A DNA stretch of 64,000 nt from Hoeflea phototrophica DFL-43 (GCF_000154705.2 NZ_CM002917.1:1320461-1384460), one strand, 5' to 3'; positions 47,032-56,134 are shown, counted from the first letter of the stretch. The notes: a model not told the origin generated them from the sequence alone. Made by a program: numbers and translations.

Positions 47032-48462
47032 TCAGCCTGCAACCACCTTTCCCGGGTTCATGATTCCCTTGGGATCGAAAGCCTGCTTGATCTGCTTCAT
47101 CATCGCCATTTCAACAGGCGAGCGGATAGCGGCCAGTTCATCGCGTTTGAGCTGTCCGATTCCATGCTCGGCTGAAATCGAGCCGTCGAGCGCCAGGACA
47201 ATGGCGTGGACGATCTCGTTCATCTCTTTCCAGCGCGACAGAAACGCGCCTGTGTCCGCGCCGACCGGCTGTGAGATGTTGTAGTGGATGTTCCCGTCGC
47301 CCATATGTCCGAACGCGACGATGCGCGCATCCGGCATGGCTTTCAGAACGGCCGCATCTGCCTTGGTCAGAAATTCGGGCACCCGAGCCACGGGCACCGA
47401 CACATCATGCTTGATGGATCCGCCTTCGGGTTTTTGAGCCCATGACATGGATTCCCTGAGCGTCCAGAAAGCCTGGCGCTGGGCTTCGGTTTCCGCAGCC
47501 GCCGCATCGCGGATAAGGCCTTGCTCGTCGGCAGCGACGTAGAGCCCTTCGAGCATCGCGCGTGCGGCGTCCTGCGACTGGCCTGACGAGATGTCGATAA
47601 GCGCGTACCACGGGTGGGGCTCGCCCAAAGGATCGCGCACCCCCTCGATATGCCGGGTGGTGAAGTCGATGCCGATGCGTGGCATCAGTTCAAAGCCGGT
47701 CAGTGAAGGCCCGCAATAGTCCTGCGCCAGCCGGAACAATTTCAGCGCCGCATCGGGGCTGTCAACACCGGCATAGATGGTCTCATGGCCGCTGGGTGTT
47801 GGAAACAGTTTGAGGACAGCGGCGGTAATGATGCCAAGCGTGCCCTCCGCGCCGATGAACAGATCGCGAAGGTCGTAGCCGGTGTTGTCCTTCTTCAAGG
47901 CCCGCAAGCCGTGCCAGATCTCGCCGTTCGGCAAGACCACTTCCAGCCCCAGGCACAGCTGGCGCATATTGCCATAGGCAAGCACAGCCGTGCCGCCCGC
48001 GTTCGACGACAGGTTGCCGCCAATCTGGCAGGAGCCTTCCGACCCCAGGGAAAGTGGAAACAGCAAGCCCGCGTCGCTTGCCGCCTGCTGCGCGTTGGCG
48101 AGCACCACGCCGGCCTCTGCCACCATGGTCTGGCCCACCAGATCGAGCGAGCGGATGGCATTGAGCCGGGCAAGCGAAATCACGATCTCACCCTGACCGG
48201 GCCGTGGCGACTGGCCGCCCACCAGGCCTGTATTACCGCCCTGGGGGACGACAGGCGTTCCGGTCTCATTGGCCAGGCGCAGGATCGCAGAGACCTCCTG
48301 GGTATCTGCTGGCTTCAACACCAGCGGGCTCTCACCCTTGTACAGCCCTCGCGGCTCGCTCAGATGCGGCGCGATGTCGGACGGCTCGGTCACGGCGTGT
48401 TGCGCGCCGGTGATGGCTGTGAAGCGGGCGATAAGCGACGAGTCGATCTGGGAGTTCAGCAT
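47032..48462 (-). CDS. FAD-binding oxidoreductase, GlcD / D-2-hydroxyacid dehydrogenase type
   Basis: A 476-residue flavoprotein of the vanillyl-alcohol oxidase fold. The FAD-pyrophosphate loop PQGGNTGLVGGQSPRPG is near residue 80, NAGGTAVLAYGNMRQLCLG near 145, and the C-terminal cap ends EHGIGQLKRDEL. Closest families are D-2-hydroxyglutarate dehydrogenase and glycolate oxidase GlcD-type enzymes; the substrate is not settled. ATG 48462 is two codons after an open TTG. Confidence 0.9.
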   Translation of the reverse strand: MLNSQIDSSLIARFTAITGAQHAVTEPSDIAPHLSEPRGLYKGESPLVLKPADTQEVSAILRLANETGTPVVPQGGNTGLVGGQSPRPGQGEIVISLARLNAIRSLDLVGQTMVAEAGVVLANAQQAASDAGLLFPLSLGSEGSCQIGGNLSSNAGGTAVLAYGNMRQLCLGLEVVLPNGEIWHGLRALKKDNTGYDLRDLFIGAEGTLGIITAAVLKLFPTPSGHETIYAGVDSPDAALKLFRLAQDYCGPSLTGFELMPRIGIDFTTRHIEGVRDPLGEPHPWYALIDISSGQSQDAARAMLEGLYVAADEQGLIRDAAAAETEAQRQAFWTLRESMSWAQKPEGGSIKHDVSVPVARVPEFLTKADAAVLKAMPDARIVAFGHMGDGNIHYNISQPVGADTGAFLSRWKEMNEIVHAIVLALDGSISAEHGIGQLKRDELAAIRSPVEMAMMKQIKQAFDPKGIMNPGKVVAG

Positions 48463-48545
48463 AGGCAACGATTTAGCGCCCGGCTTCTCTCAAGTCGAGA
48501 TGTCAATCACGTGGCATGGCTTGATGGGCAATATAATAACCGGTT

Positions 48546-49517
48546 TCAGTCGCGCGGCGCTGCCGCGCGGTTGAGCCGGTCATTGATCGCCTCGCCAAGC
48601 CCGTGTTGCGGGACCGGTGCGACGGCAATTCCCGTCGCTTGGCTCGCATCAGCACGTTTGAGCATCGAAAACAGATTGGCCGCAGCCTCGCGCAGGTCAC
48701 CCAACGGGGAAAGGTCCAGCACCAGTGAGGCCTTGTCTTGTCCATCAAGCGGCTTTCCACCAAACTGAAGGATTGCCTCACCCGGCAGCACGCTGGTTGC
48801 ATTGAGCCGCAGCGCGGCGTCCGGAGCATAATGGGACTTCAGCATGCCCGGTGCGATCACACTCGTCTGCGCATCAGGGCCAGGGCGGTCCACCGCCACA
48901 CCCGCTGCCGTTTCGATGGCGTCGACAGGAATGCCGCCGGGCCTGAGCAACGTCAGCTTATCGCCGTTCACCGCAAGGATGGTCGATTCCACGCCGACCC
49001 GGCAGGGGCCGCCATCAAGAACGAGGTTGATCCGCCCATCAAGGTCATCTGCCACATGGCGCGCTGATGTCGGGCTGATCCGGCCCGACCGATTGGCGCT
49101 TGGTGCGGCCAGCGGGCCGCCAAAGCTCTTTATCAGTGTGCGGGCAAAGCCTTCAGGGATCCGCACGGCCGCAGTCTCAAGCCCTGCGGTTGCAAGCTCA
49201 TGTATCCCGCCATCCGGATTGAGCGGCAGCACCAGGGTCAGTGGTCCTGGCCAGAACGCCGCCGCGAGCTTTTCCGCAAGCGGTGTGAACAGGACATGTG
49301 CCCTCGCCATATCCATGTCGGACACATGCGAAATCAATGGATTGAAACGCGGTCGGCCCTTGGCCTCGTAGATTGCTGTGATGGCTGAAGGGTTGGTGGC
49401 ATCTGCTGCAAGTCCGTAGACTGTTTCCGTGGGCACGGCGACAGCTTCGCCGCGGCGCAAAGCCTCGACAGCCGCTCTGAGCGTGTTCGGATCTGAAACC
49501 GTAAGGATCTGCGTCAT
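48546..49517 (-). CDS. tsaC: Threonylcarbamoyl-AMP synthase (Sua5-type TsaC)
   Basis: A 323-residue enzyme for the first step of t6A37 tRNA modification. The YrdC fold shows VPTETVYGLAADATN near residue 27 and KGRPRFNPLISHV near 55. The C-terminal extra domain (about 200-323, including SHYAPDAALRLNAT) makes it Sua5-length rather than the 190-residue TsaC. It is separated from the IS element by 120 bases of its own promoter side. Confidence 0.95.
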   Translation of the reverse strand: MTQILTVSDPNTLRAAVEALRRGEAVAVPTETVYGLAADATNPSAITAIYEAKGRPRFNPLISHVSDMDMARAHVLFTPLAEKLAAAFWPGPLTLVLPLNPDGGIHELATAGLETAAVRIPEGFARTLIKSFGGPLAAPSANRSGRISPTSARHVADDLDGRINLVLDGGPCRVGVESTILAVNGDKLTLLRPGGIPVDAIETAAGVAVDRPGPDAQTSVIAPGMLKSHYAPDAALRLNATSVLPGEAILQFGGKPLDGQDKASLVLDLSPLGDLREAAANLFSMLKRADASQATGIAVAPVPQHGLGEAINDRLNRAAAPRD

Positions 49518-49651
49518 GCCATCACCATATCATCGGCGCTGGCTCTATCAGTCGCTCCGGCGGGATGCAACGCCGCGGGAAATCCGCTGACTACGAGAAA
49601 AACGGCACAAAAAATGCAAATTTAGACAGTTGGTTTAGGGCCTGTGGACAA

Positions 49652-50409
49652 TCATCTTGACGCAATCAGGGTCGCGGCAAGGTTCCAACTGGCTGTGTAG
49701 CTACAGTCCGTTTTGTCATAGCGTGTTGCTATGCCTCTGAATTCCTTGATCTTCGCGAAGTAGTTTTCAACCAGATGCCGCCACTTGTAGGCTTCGACAT
49801 CGTAGTCACGCTGTTGCTTTCGGTTTGATTTCGGTGGGATCACGGCGCTTGCGCCACGCTCATCCAACTCCTCTAGAAGCCAGTTCGCGTCGAATGCTTT
49901 ATCCGCCATTAGCGCGCCGAAGGAGACATCCCGGATCAGCGGCGCAACGCCTTTCATGTCGTGCGCATGACCCGGCAGCAGCAGAAAGCGGACCAAGTTG
50001 CCAAGAGCATCGACGAGTGCAACGATTTTGGTCGTCAGGCCGCCGCGTGAGCGCCCGATGGCCTGAGCCTGAGTCCCCCTTTTGCGCCAGCTGCCTTCTG
50101 GTGAACCTGAACAATGGTGCCGTCGATGAGCGCATATTCGAGGTCGGGGTCACCGCTCATGGCTTTGAAAAGACCCTCGAATACTCCCGCCTTCGCCCAG
50201 CGGCGAAACCGCCGAAACTGACTGTTCCAATTCCCGAAAGCTGGCGGCAGGTCGCGCCATGGTGAGCCGGTCCGAACGCGCCAAAAAACTGATTCAAGAA
50301 ACAGCCGATTGTCTCTTGCCGTGGCTCCCGCATCGCTGGCCTTTCCACGCAAATGCGGCTCAAGTCGCTGCCATACATCATCCGTCACCACAAAGCGCTG
50401 CTCGTTCAT
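49652..50409 (-). CDS. IS5/IS427 transposase, two frames joined by -1 frameshifting
   Basis: OrfA (50409-50035, 124 residues) begins NEQRFVVTDDVWQRLEPHLR and contains WRVRTGSPWRDLPPAFG and the first catalytic Asp in ALIDGTIV. The rest reads in the -1 frame: GTQAQAIGRSRGGLTTK, second Asp in LMADKAFDANWL and the Glu in VENYFAKIKEFRG, ending at 49652. The slippery AAAAGGGGG (plus-strand complement at 50075-50083) sits at the join. No stop lies between the frames, so the fusion protein has a full DDE triad. Confidence 0.9.
50075..50083 (-). promoter_or_regulatory. Transposase frameshift site
   Basis: On the minus strand the sequence reads gcA AAA GGG GGa. Slipping back by one base at the A4G5 run moves the ribosome from the OrfA frame to the OrfB frame, giving the conserved GTQAQAIGRSRGG continuation. 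Confidence 0.7.
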
Positions 50410-50543
50410 TCAAACCTCCGTTTGGAAAGTTTGAATCAGAAATCAAACCCGATGGGAATCCTGAATGTCCACAGGCCCTAGTTAGACGATAACCTTTTGC
50501 GCTACACAATAGCCATGAAGAAGAAATTCGAAGAGATACTTTG

Positions 50544-51620
50544 ATGAGCAACCCGATATCCCCGGAAAGATCTGTCGGCATCCGTGTCGCCACCGCGATG
50601 TTCCAGATGGGTATCGAGGGCCTGCCACGCAATTACGAGCTCGTTTACGAAGCCTACTCGGGCCAAAATTCTGATTTAACGAAGGAATTTGTCGCGATTG
50701 GCAAGGTCAAGTCGCAACAGGCGCTGGATGAGCTCGGCCGGAAATACCTGCCGCACCATCATGAAGCAACGGTCCTGAGCAAGACCAGCGATCACATGCG
50801 CCATCAGATGGCGTCGTTCATTGATCTCCTCGAAGAAGAGAAAACATCACTGAACGATTATGGCAAAATCATCGGTGAAGCCTCACGCAGCATTTCGGTT
50901 GAAGGTGAGATCGATCGTGAAACTCTGGTCAAATCGATTCAGCAGTTGAGCCAGGCGACTGAACAGCAAACCTCCAAGAGCCAGGCCATGGCGGCTGCGG
51001 CACAGCAGCAGGCTCAATCGATCGAGGAGGTGAAATCCGAAATCGACAGTTTTGAACGGATGAAATTTGTCGATCCGTTGACCGGCCTCGCCAACCGCCG
51101 CTCATTTAACAAGGCGGTTGCAAAAGTCTATGCCAATCCGGATCTTCCGATGATGTGCGGTTTGGGCTTCGCCCAGATTGACGGCTTCAGCGGCTTGGCC
51201 GCATCCGGCGAGAGCTCCGGCCCCGATAGCTTGGCGGGTGACCACTTCGTTCGCCACGTCGGCAAGCTGCTTCACGAGGTCAACAGGAATGGCGAATTTG
51301 TCGCGCGCCTGGACAAGGACCGGTTCGCCTTTCTGATCAACTCTGCCGAGGAATCCGAAATCATGAGGTTGATCGACGGGTTTCGCGCCGGCATTGCCTC
51401 CCGGCCGATGATCAGCCAGAAGAATGGCCGCAGCCTCGGCAATGCCACGCTTTCGTTCGGCGTTGCCATGTCGACCCTGGCCAACAGTGCCACCGAACTG
51501 ATGAGCTTTGCCGAAAAGGCCATGGTGATGTCAGCCAAGAACGGTGGCAACCGCGCCACTCTCTATTCCGACAAGGCGCCAACTGGCGCCAGCCGTGACT
51601 GGATGATTTACCGGCCCTGA
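50544..51620 (+). CDS. GGDEF-domain protein with degenerate active site
   Basis: A 358-residue cytoplasmic protein. The N-terminal part (LPRNYELVYEAYSGQNSDLT near residue 28) is a helical module common in rhizobial GGDEF proteins, followed by a coiled coil (about 130-175) and a GGDEF domain starting DPLTGLANRRSF near 172. The signature is RLDKDRF instead of RxGGDEF, so both catalytic Gly and the Glu are lost. It is therefore unlikely to make c-di-GMP; GTP binding or protein partnering is possible. An IS copy lies just upstream. Confidence 0.85.
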   Translation: MSNPISPERSVGIRVATAMFQMGIEGLPRNYELVYEAYSGQNSDLTKEFVAIGKVKSQQALDELGRKYLPHHHEATVLSKTSDHMRHQMASFIDLLEEEKTSLNDYGKIIGEASRSISVEGEIDRETLVKSIQQLSQATEQQTSKSQAMAAAAQQQAQSIEEVKSEIDSFERMKFVDPLTGLANRRSFNKAVAKVYANPDLPMMCGLGFAQIDGFSGLAASGESSGPDSLAGDHFVRHVGKLLHEVNRNGEFVARLDKDRFAFLINSAEESEIMRLIDGFRAGIASRPMISQKNGRSLGNATLSFGVAMSTLANSATELMSFAEKAMVMSAKNGGNRATLYSDKAPTGASRDWMIYRP

Positions 51621-51751
51621 CCCTTCGGGCAAGGCGTGCGGTGCACACGGGACTCGGTTGATCCACAAGCTGCCGATTGAGCCCCGCAGGTATCCCTGAC
51701 ATAAGTGTCACAGCGTCGCATCCACCCATCCAAAGGTGGATTGTCGCATCA

Positions 51752-51774
51752 ACGTAAATTGACGTTTACGTAAA
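51752..51774. promoter_or_regulatory. Palindromic operator upstream of the acyl-CoA dehydrogenase
   Basis: Overlapping palindromes: ACGTAAA (51752-51758) pairs with TTTACGT (51765-51771), and TTGACGTTTACGTAAA (51759-51774) is itself nearly symmetric. The 16-mer resembles sites of MerR-type regulators (LiuR) of acyl-CoA catabolism; that likeness is from memory. It lies 70-93 bases before the ATG. Confidence 0.6.
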
Positions 51775-51844
51775 AATCACTTAGCGCTAAAGACTGGTTT
51801 TGCATCTGCCATCACCACGACTTTGGAGCCAGGGAGAAGACGAT

Positions 51845-53626
51845 ATGTATCGTGCACCGGTTGAGGAAATTGCCCATACGTTGAAATCCGTCGCGGGCCT
51901 GCGCAAGGCGCTTGAGGCCGGCCGCTTTGGCGATCTTGGCGAAGATCTGGTCGACGCCATTCTGGCCGAGGCCGGTCGCTTTGCCACCGACCAGATTGCC
52001 CCGCTCAACGAGATTGGCGACACCCACGGCGCAGTGCTCGAGGATGCTGCGGTCACCACGCCGCCCGGCTGGAAAGAGCTCTATCGCAACTGGATCGATG
52101 GTGGCTGGAATGGCCTGACCGGACCGGAAGAGTTTGGCGGGCAGGGCCTGCCGATGCTGCTCTCGGTCGCAGCTCTGGAGATGTGGAATTCCGGATCGCT
52201 CGCCTTCGGCATTGGCCCGACGCTGACCATGGGCGCTGTCGAGGCTCTGGAAAAGCACGCCACCGATGAACTCAAGGCCAGATATCTCGAACAGCTCGTC
52301 ACCGGCGAATGGATGGGGACCATGAACCTCACCGAGCCGCAGGCCGGCTCCGACCTCAACGCGCTCAAGGCGCGCGCCGAACCTGTCGGCGACGGTACCT
52401 ACCGGATTTTCGGCCAGAAGATCTACATCACCTATGGCGAGCATGATTTCACCGACAACATCATTCATCTGGTGCTGGCGCGGCTGCCCGATGCGCCGGC
52501 CGGCACCCGCGGCATCTCGCTGTTTCTGGTGCCCAAGTTCTTCGTAGGTGATGATGGCTCGCTCGGCGCGCGCAATGACGTGTTCTGCTCGGGCCTCGAG
52601 CACAAGCTCGGCATCCATGCCTCGCCCACCTGCACCATGATCTATGGCGACGGCAAGTTCGGCGATCAGCCCGGCGCCATCGGCTGGTTGATCGGCGAGG
52701 AGAACCGGGGTCTGGCCTGCATGTTCACCATGATGAACAATGCCCGCCTGGCCGTCGGCATGCAGGGCGTGGCGATTGCCGAAACCGCCTATCAGAAGGC
52801 GCTCGCCTACGCCCGGGAGCGCACCCAGGGCCGCGCGCCGGGCTTTAAGGGCGAGGGCATGAGCCCAATCATCGAGCATCCCGATGTCGCCCGCATGCTG
52901 ATGACCATGAAGGCGCTCACCCAGGGCGCCCGCGCGATCTGCTACTCCTGTGCCGAGGCGCTGGATATGGCGCGGGTCAGCGAGGGCGACGAGGCGAAAG
53001 CCTGGGCCGAGCGCGCAAGCCTGATCACCCCGATTGCCAAGGCCTTTGCCACCGACATCGGCATGGAAGTCGCCTCGCTCGGCGTTCAGGTCCATGGCGG
53101 CATGGGCTTCATCGAGGAGACCGGTGCCGCACGGTATCTGCGCGACGCCCGCATTGCCCCGATCTATGAAGGCACCAACGGCATTCAGGCGATCGATCTG
53201 GTGATGCGCAAGCTTCCGCTCTCGGGCGGCGACACCGTCAAGGCCCTGATCTCTGACTTCAAGGCCGACGCCGAGGCCGCCCGTGCCTCCAATGCGCCGC
53301 GCCTGGATGGCGTTGCCGAGCATCTTGATGCCGCGATTGCCGATCTCGAAACCGCCACCGCCTATCTCCAGTTGGCCATTTCGGAAGGCCGTCAGACCGA
53401 TGCCCTGGCGGGAGCGACACCCTATCTCAGGCTCTTCGGCCTGACCGCAACAGCCGCCATGCTGGCCCGCGGCGCGCTTGCCGATATTGATGCGCCGGAG
53501 GCCGATGGCCGTGCGGCGCTCGCCAAATTTGCAGCCATCAGCCTTGCGCCGGAGACGGCCGGGCTGTGCGTCACCATCACCACCGGGGCCGACAGCCTCG
53601 AAGCGGCCCAGGCTGCACTCGCCTGA
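51845..53626 (+). CDS. Acyl-CoA dehydrogenase (long, AidB/DmdC-like C-terminal type)
   Basis: A 593-residue FAD acyl-CoA dehydrogenase. Signature elements: MNLTEPQAGSDLNALK near residue 160, GEENRGLACMFTMMNNARL near 290 and YEGTNGIQAIDL near 440, plus the extra C-terminal helical domain of the about 590-residue subgroup. This group includes DmdC (3-methylmercaptopropionyl-CoA dehydrogenase), so sulfur- or fatty-acid substrates are both possible. It starts at ATG 51845 with GGGAG upstream and forms an operon with the hydratase 19 bases downstream. Confidence 0.93.
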   Translation: MYRAPVEEIAHTLKSVAGLRKALEAGRFGDLGEDLVDAILAEAGRFATDQIAPLNEIGDTHGAVLEDAAVTTPPGWKELYRNWIDGGWNGLTGPEEFGGQGLPMLLSVAALEMWNSGSLAFGIGPTLTMGAVEALEKHATDELKARYLEQLVTGEWMGTMNLTEPQAGSDLNALKARAEPVGDGTYRIFGQKIYITYGEHDFTDNIIHLVLARLPDAPAGTRGISLFLVPKFFVGDDGSLGARNDVFCSGLEHKLGIHASPTCTMIYGDGKFGDQPGAIGWLIGEENRGLACMFTMMNNARLAVGMQGVAIAETAYQKALAYARERTQGRAPGFKGEGMSPIIEHPDVARMLMTMKALTQGARAICYSCAEALDMARVSEGDEAKAWAERASLITPIAKAFATDIGMEVASLGVQVHGGMGFIEETGAARYLRDARIAPIYEGTNGIQAIDLVMRKLPLSGGDTVKALISDFKADAEAARASNAPRLDGVAEHLDAAIADLETATAYLQLAISEGRQTDALAGATPYLRLFGLTATAAMLARGALADIDAPEADGRAALAKFAAISLAPETAGLCVTITTGADSLEAAQAALA

Positions 53627-53645
53627 ACGCGAAAAGGGACACCAT

Positions 53646-54404
53646 ATGAGCGATCACATTCTCACCCAACGCGCGGGCGAAACCGGCGCCATCAACGTCA
53701 TCCGCTTCAACCGGCCTGAAAAGAAGAACGCCATCACCCGCGACATGTATGCGGTCATGGCCAGGGCGCTGGTCGCCGGCGATGCCGATGACAGTGTGCG
53801 CGTGCATGTGATGCTGGGAACTCCGGGCGCGTTCAGTTCGGGCAATGACATGCAGGATTTCATGGCCGTGGCCATGGGCGGCGCCAAGGGCACCGAGGTG
53901 TTTGATTTCCTGATCGCGCTGGCGACGGTGAAAAAGCCGGTGGTCTCCGGTGTTGATGGATTGGCAATCGGCATCGGCACCACCATCCACATGCATTGCG
54001 ATTTGACCTTCGCCACTCCGGACTCGCGTTTCCACACGCCATTTGTCGATCTGGCGCTTGTGCCCGAAGCCGGCTCCAGCCTGCTGGCGCCAGCCGTCAT
54101 GGGGCATCAGAAGGCCTTTGCGCTGCTCGCCGCGGGCATCCCGTTTTCAGGCGAGGAGGCCGAGCAGGCAGGCCTGATCTTCAAGACAGCATCCGCTGAT
54201 GAGCTCGAACCGATGGTCTTCGCGGCCGCCGAAAACCTGGCGCAAAAGCCGCCCAAGGCGCTGGCCATCGCCCGCCGACTCATCAAGCCCGATCCGGAAG
54301 CCGTGGTCGCCCGCATCCGTGAGGAAGGCGAGCTGTTCGCCGCGCAGCTCAAGAGCGCCGAGGCGCTCACAGCGTTCCAGACCTTCATGGCCCGCAAAAA
54401 ATAG
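53646..54404 (+). CDS. Enoyl-CoA hydratase/isomerase family protein
   Basis: A 252-residue crotonase-fold enzyme. The oxyanion-hole strands are GAFSSGNDMQDF (near residue 60) and GVDGLAIGIGTTIHMH (near 103); the second catalytic Glu region reads ALVPEAGSSLL, with Glu and Gly conserved. It should hydrate the enoyl-CoA made by the dehydrogenase before it. Isomerase activity cannot be excluded. AAGGGA precedes ATG 53646; in-frame upstream readings overlap the dehydrogenase. Confidence 0.93.
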   Translation: MSDHILTQRAGETGAINVIRFNRPEKKNAITRDMYAVMARALVAGDADDSVRVHVMLGTPGAFSSGNDMQDFMAVAMGGAKGTEVFDFLIALATVKKPVVSGVDGLAIGIGTTIHMHCDLTFATPDSRFHTPFVDLALVPEAGSSLLAPAVMGHQKAFALLAAGIPFSGEEAEQAGLIFKTASADELEPMVFAAAENLAQKPPKALAIARRLIKPDPEAVVARIREEGELFAAQLKSAEALTAFQTFMARKK

Positions 54405-54526
54405 ATGCAATTGCAAGTTCTCGCCTGTCTTCGCGTAATCTGCCGGGGTACCATCGCGTACCCGTCACAGGACACCGGTATGGATGAATGCCGCAGTCCT
54501 GATGACCGCAGATCAAGGGAGAGATC

Positions 54527-55861
54527 ATGTTCCATCTACGTTCAACCGTCCTCGCGGCGGTGATTGCCACCGGCGCCATGGCTGCTGGCAACGCCCTCGC
54601 TGAAAACCGCATCGACACCCAGCGCCACGATGCGCCGGAACTCTCGGCCTATGGCGAGTACAAGGTCGGCGTGCGCACGCTCGAGATGGTCAATCCCGGC
54701 CAGATCGACATTCTGGCCATCGATCCGGCTGCCGAAAAGCCTGCTGAGTGGCCGCGCTACGACCGCCCGCTGAGCGTCGAGGTCTGGTATCCCGCCGAGA
54801 GCACGGCTGAAGGCTCCACCGAACTCAAGGCCTATCTGCGTGACGGCAAGACCGAGGTCAAGCTTGTAGGCCAGGCCATGCGCGAAGCCGCACCGCTTGC
54901 GAGCGAAGAGGCCCTGCCGCTGGTCATCATCTCGCACGGCTATCCCGGCAACCGCTTCCTGCTGGCGCATCTGGCCGAAAACATCGCCTCCAAGGGCTAT
55001 GTCGTGGCCTCGATCGACCACACCGATTCCACCTACCGCACCCGCGCCGCCTTCGGCTCGACACTGGTCAACCGCTCGCTCGACCAGACCTTCGTGCTGG
55101 GTGAGCTGGCGCGTCTCGCTGGTGAGGACGGCAACTTCTTGAATGGCCTCGCCGACGCCGATAATGCGGCCGTCATCGGCTATTCGATGGGCGGCTACGG
55201 CGCCATCATCACTGCGGGCGGCGGTGTCACCCAGGCCGCCGTCGATCTGAGCTGGGGCGGCCCGCACGGCACGCTCGGCGTGCATTTGAGCGGCAGCGAC
55301 AGCCACAATGGCTTGCCCGATCCGCGCATCAAGACCATCGTCGCCTTCGGCCCATGGGGCATGGAGCGCGGCTTCTGGGATGCCGAGACGCTCAAGGGCA
55401 TCAAGATCCCGTCGCTGTTCATCGCCGGTTCCATCGACGATGTCTCGGGCTATGAGAAGGGCGTGCGCGCCATCTGGCAGGGCACATCCAGCGCCGACCG
55501 CTCGCTGCTGACCTTCGACAACGCCAACCACAATGCCGGCGCCCCGATGCCCGCGCCCGCCGAGGCCGACAAGGTCGACGCAGACCTCGGCTTCAATCTC
55601 GCCGAACACTACAATGACGCGGTCTGGGATTCGGTGCGGATGAACAACATCTCGCAGCACTTCGTCACCGCCTGGCTCGGCCACTATCTCAAGGGCGACG
55701 AGACCATGGCCGCCTATCTCGACCTCACCCCCCCCGCCAATGACGGCGTCTGGGCCCGCGAAGACGACGGCACCAACAAGCCCGAACACACCCACTGGAA
55801 CGGCTTCCAGAACCGCACCGCCAAGGGCCTGCGCTACGAGGTGCTCAAGGCCGGGGAATAA
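54527..55861 (+). CDS. Exported alpha/beta hydrolase (PAF-acetylhydrolase-like)
   Basis: A 444-residue protein with a signal peptide (TVLAAVIATGAMAAGNALA). The hydrolase core has LPLVIISHGYPGNRFLLAHL (oxyanion region, near 125), SIDHTDSTYRT, and the nucleophile GYSMGGYG with Ser near residue 221; NHNAGAPMPAP near 330 may hold the catalytic His. This is the platelet-activating-factor acetylhydrolase/dienelactone-hydrolase type. The substrate is unknown. A strong GGGAGAG site precedes the ATG. Confidence 0.88.
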   Translation: MFHLRSTVLAAVIATGAMAAGNALAENRIDTQRHDAPELSAYGEYKVGVRTLEMVNPGQIDILAIDPAAEKPAEWPRYDRPLSVEVWYPAESTAEGSTELKAYLRDGKTEVKLVGQAMREAAPLASEEALPLVIISHGYPGNRFLLAHLAENIASKGYVVASIDHTDSTYRTRAAFGSTLVNRSLDQTFVLGELARLAGEDGNFLNGLADADNAAVIGYSMGGYGAIITAGGGVTQAAVDLSWGGPHGTLGVHLSGSDSHNGLPDPRIKTIVAFGPWGMERGFWDAETLKGIKIPSLFIAGSIDDVSGYEKGVRAIWQGTSSADRSLLTFDNANHNAGAPMPAPAEADKVDADLGFNLAEHYNDAVWDSVRMNNISQHFVTAWLGHYLKGDETMAAYLDLTPPANDGVWAREDDGTNKPEHTHWNGFQNRTAKGLRYEVLKAGE

Positions 55862-55884
55862 GGCGTAAGGTTTGATTGCAAAGG

Positions 55885-55915
55885 AAGGCGGCGCATTGAG
55901 GTGTGCCGCCTTTTT
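55885..55915 (+). terminator. Rho-independent terminator of the exported hydrolase
   Basis: AAGGCGGC (55885-55892) pairs with GCCGCCTT (55905-55912) across a 12-base loop and runs into TTTTT (55911-55915), 24 bases after the stop. Confidence 0.88.
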
Positions 55916-55976
55916 GTGTGCGTCGGTGCTGCTAGGGCGTCCCAATTTGTCGGTCATCCTGGCCTTGAGCTACAAA

Positions 55977-56134
55977 CCCCTCCCCAACCCCTCCCCACAA
56001 GGGGGAGGGGCTTAACCCGGCTTCGGCGACCGTCCTCGCATCGACTGTTGAACCTGTTGCAAGGTCTGCAGTGAGGGCATTGAGCCTGCGGCAATCCTAG
56101 CCCCTCCCCCTTGTGGGGAGGGGTTGGGGAGGGG
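55977..56134. repeat. GC-rich intergenic repeat with perfect 35-base inverted arms
   Basis: The arms 55977-56011 and 56100-56134 are exact reverse complements, separated by 88 bases. Each is itself made of CCCCTCCCC/GGGGAGGGG palindromes around ACAAGG. A shorter relative, CTCTCCC-ACAAG-GGGAGAG, lies at 56247-56267. Such modules are widespread short interspersed repeats in Rhizobiales intergenic regions. The 419-base gap between the hydrolase and the methyltransferase is mostly this material, without a gene. Confidence 0.85.

Larger units (their letters stand above)
49638..50478 (-). mobile_element. IS5-family (IS427 group) insertion sequence, complete
   Basis: The 841-base element is bounded by perfect 13-base inverted repeats GGGCCTGTGGACA (49638-49650 and complement at 50466-50478) and flanked by TA duplications (49636-49637 and 50479-50480), the target pattern of the group. 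It carries one transposase in two overlapping frames. It lies between tsaC and the degenerate GGDEF gene, 65 bases ahead of the latter's ATG. Both ends are intact, so it may still be active. Confidence 0.93.

Noticed and set aside
51812..53323. Minus-strand open frame of 503 codons opposite the acyl-CoA dehydrogenase
   Set aside because: The opposite strand encodes a complete dehydrogenase with its motifs; this frame has no family likeness.
54542..55957. Minus-strand open frame of 471 codons opposite the exported hydrolase
   Set aside because: Gly/Ala/Val-rich shadow without domain; it runs through the terminator at 55885-55915.
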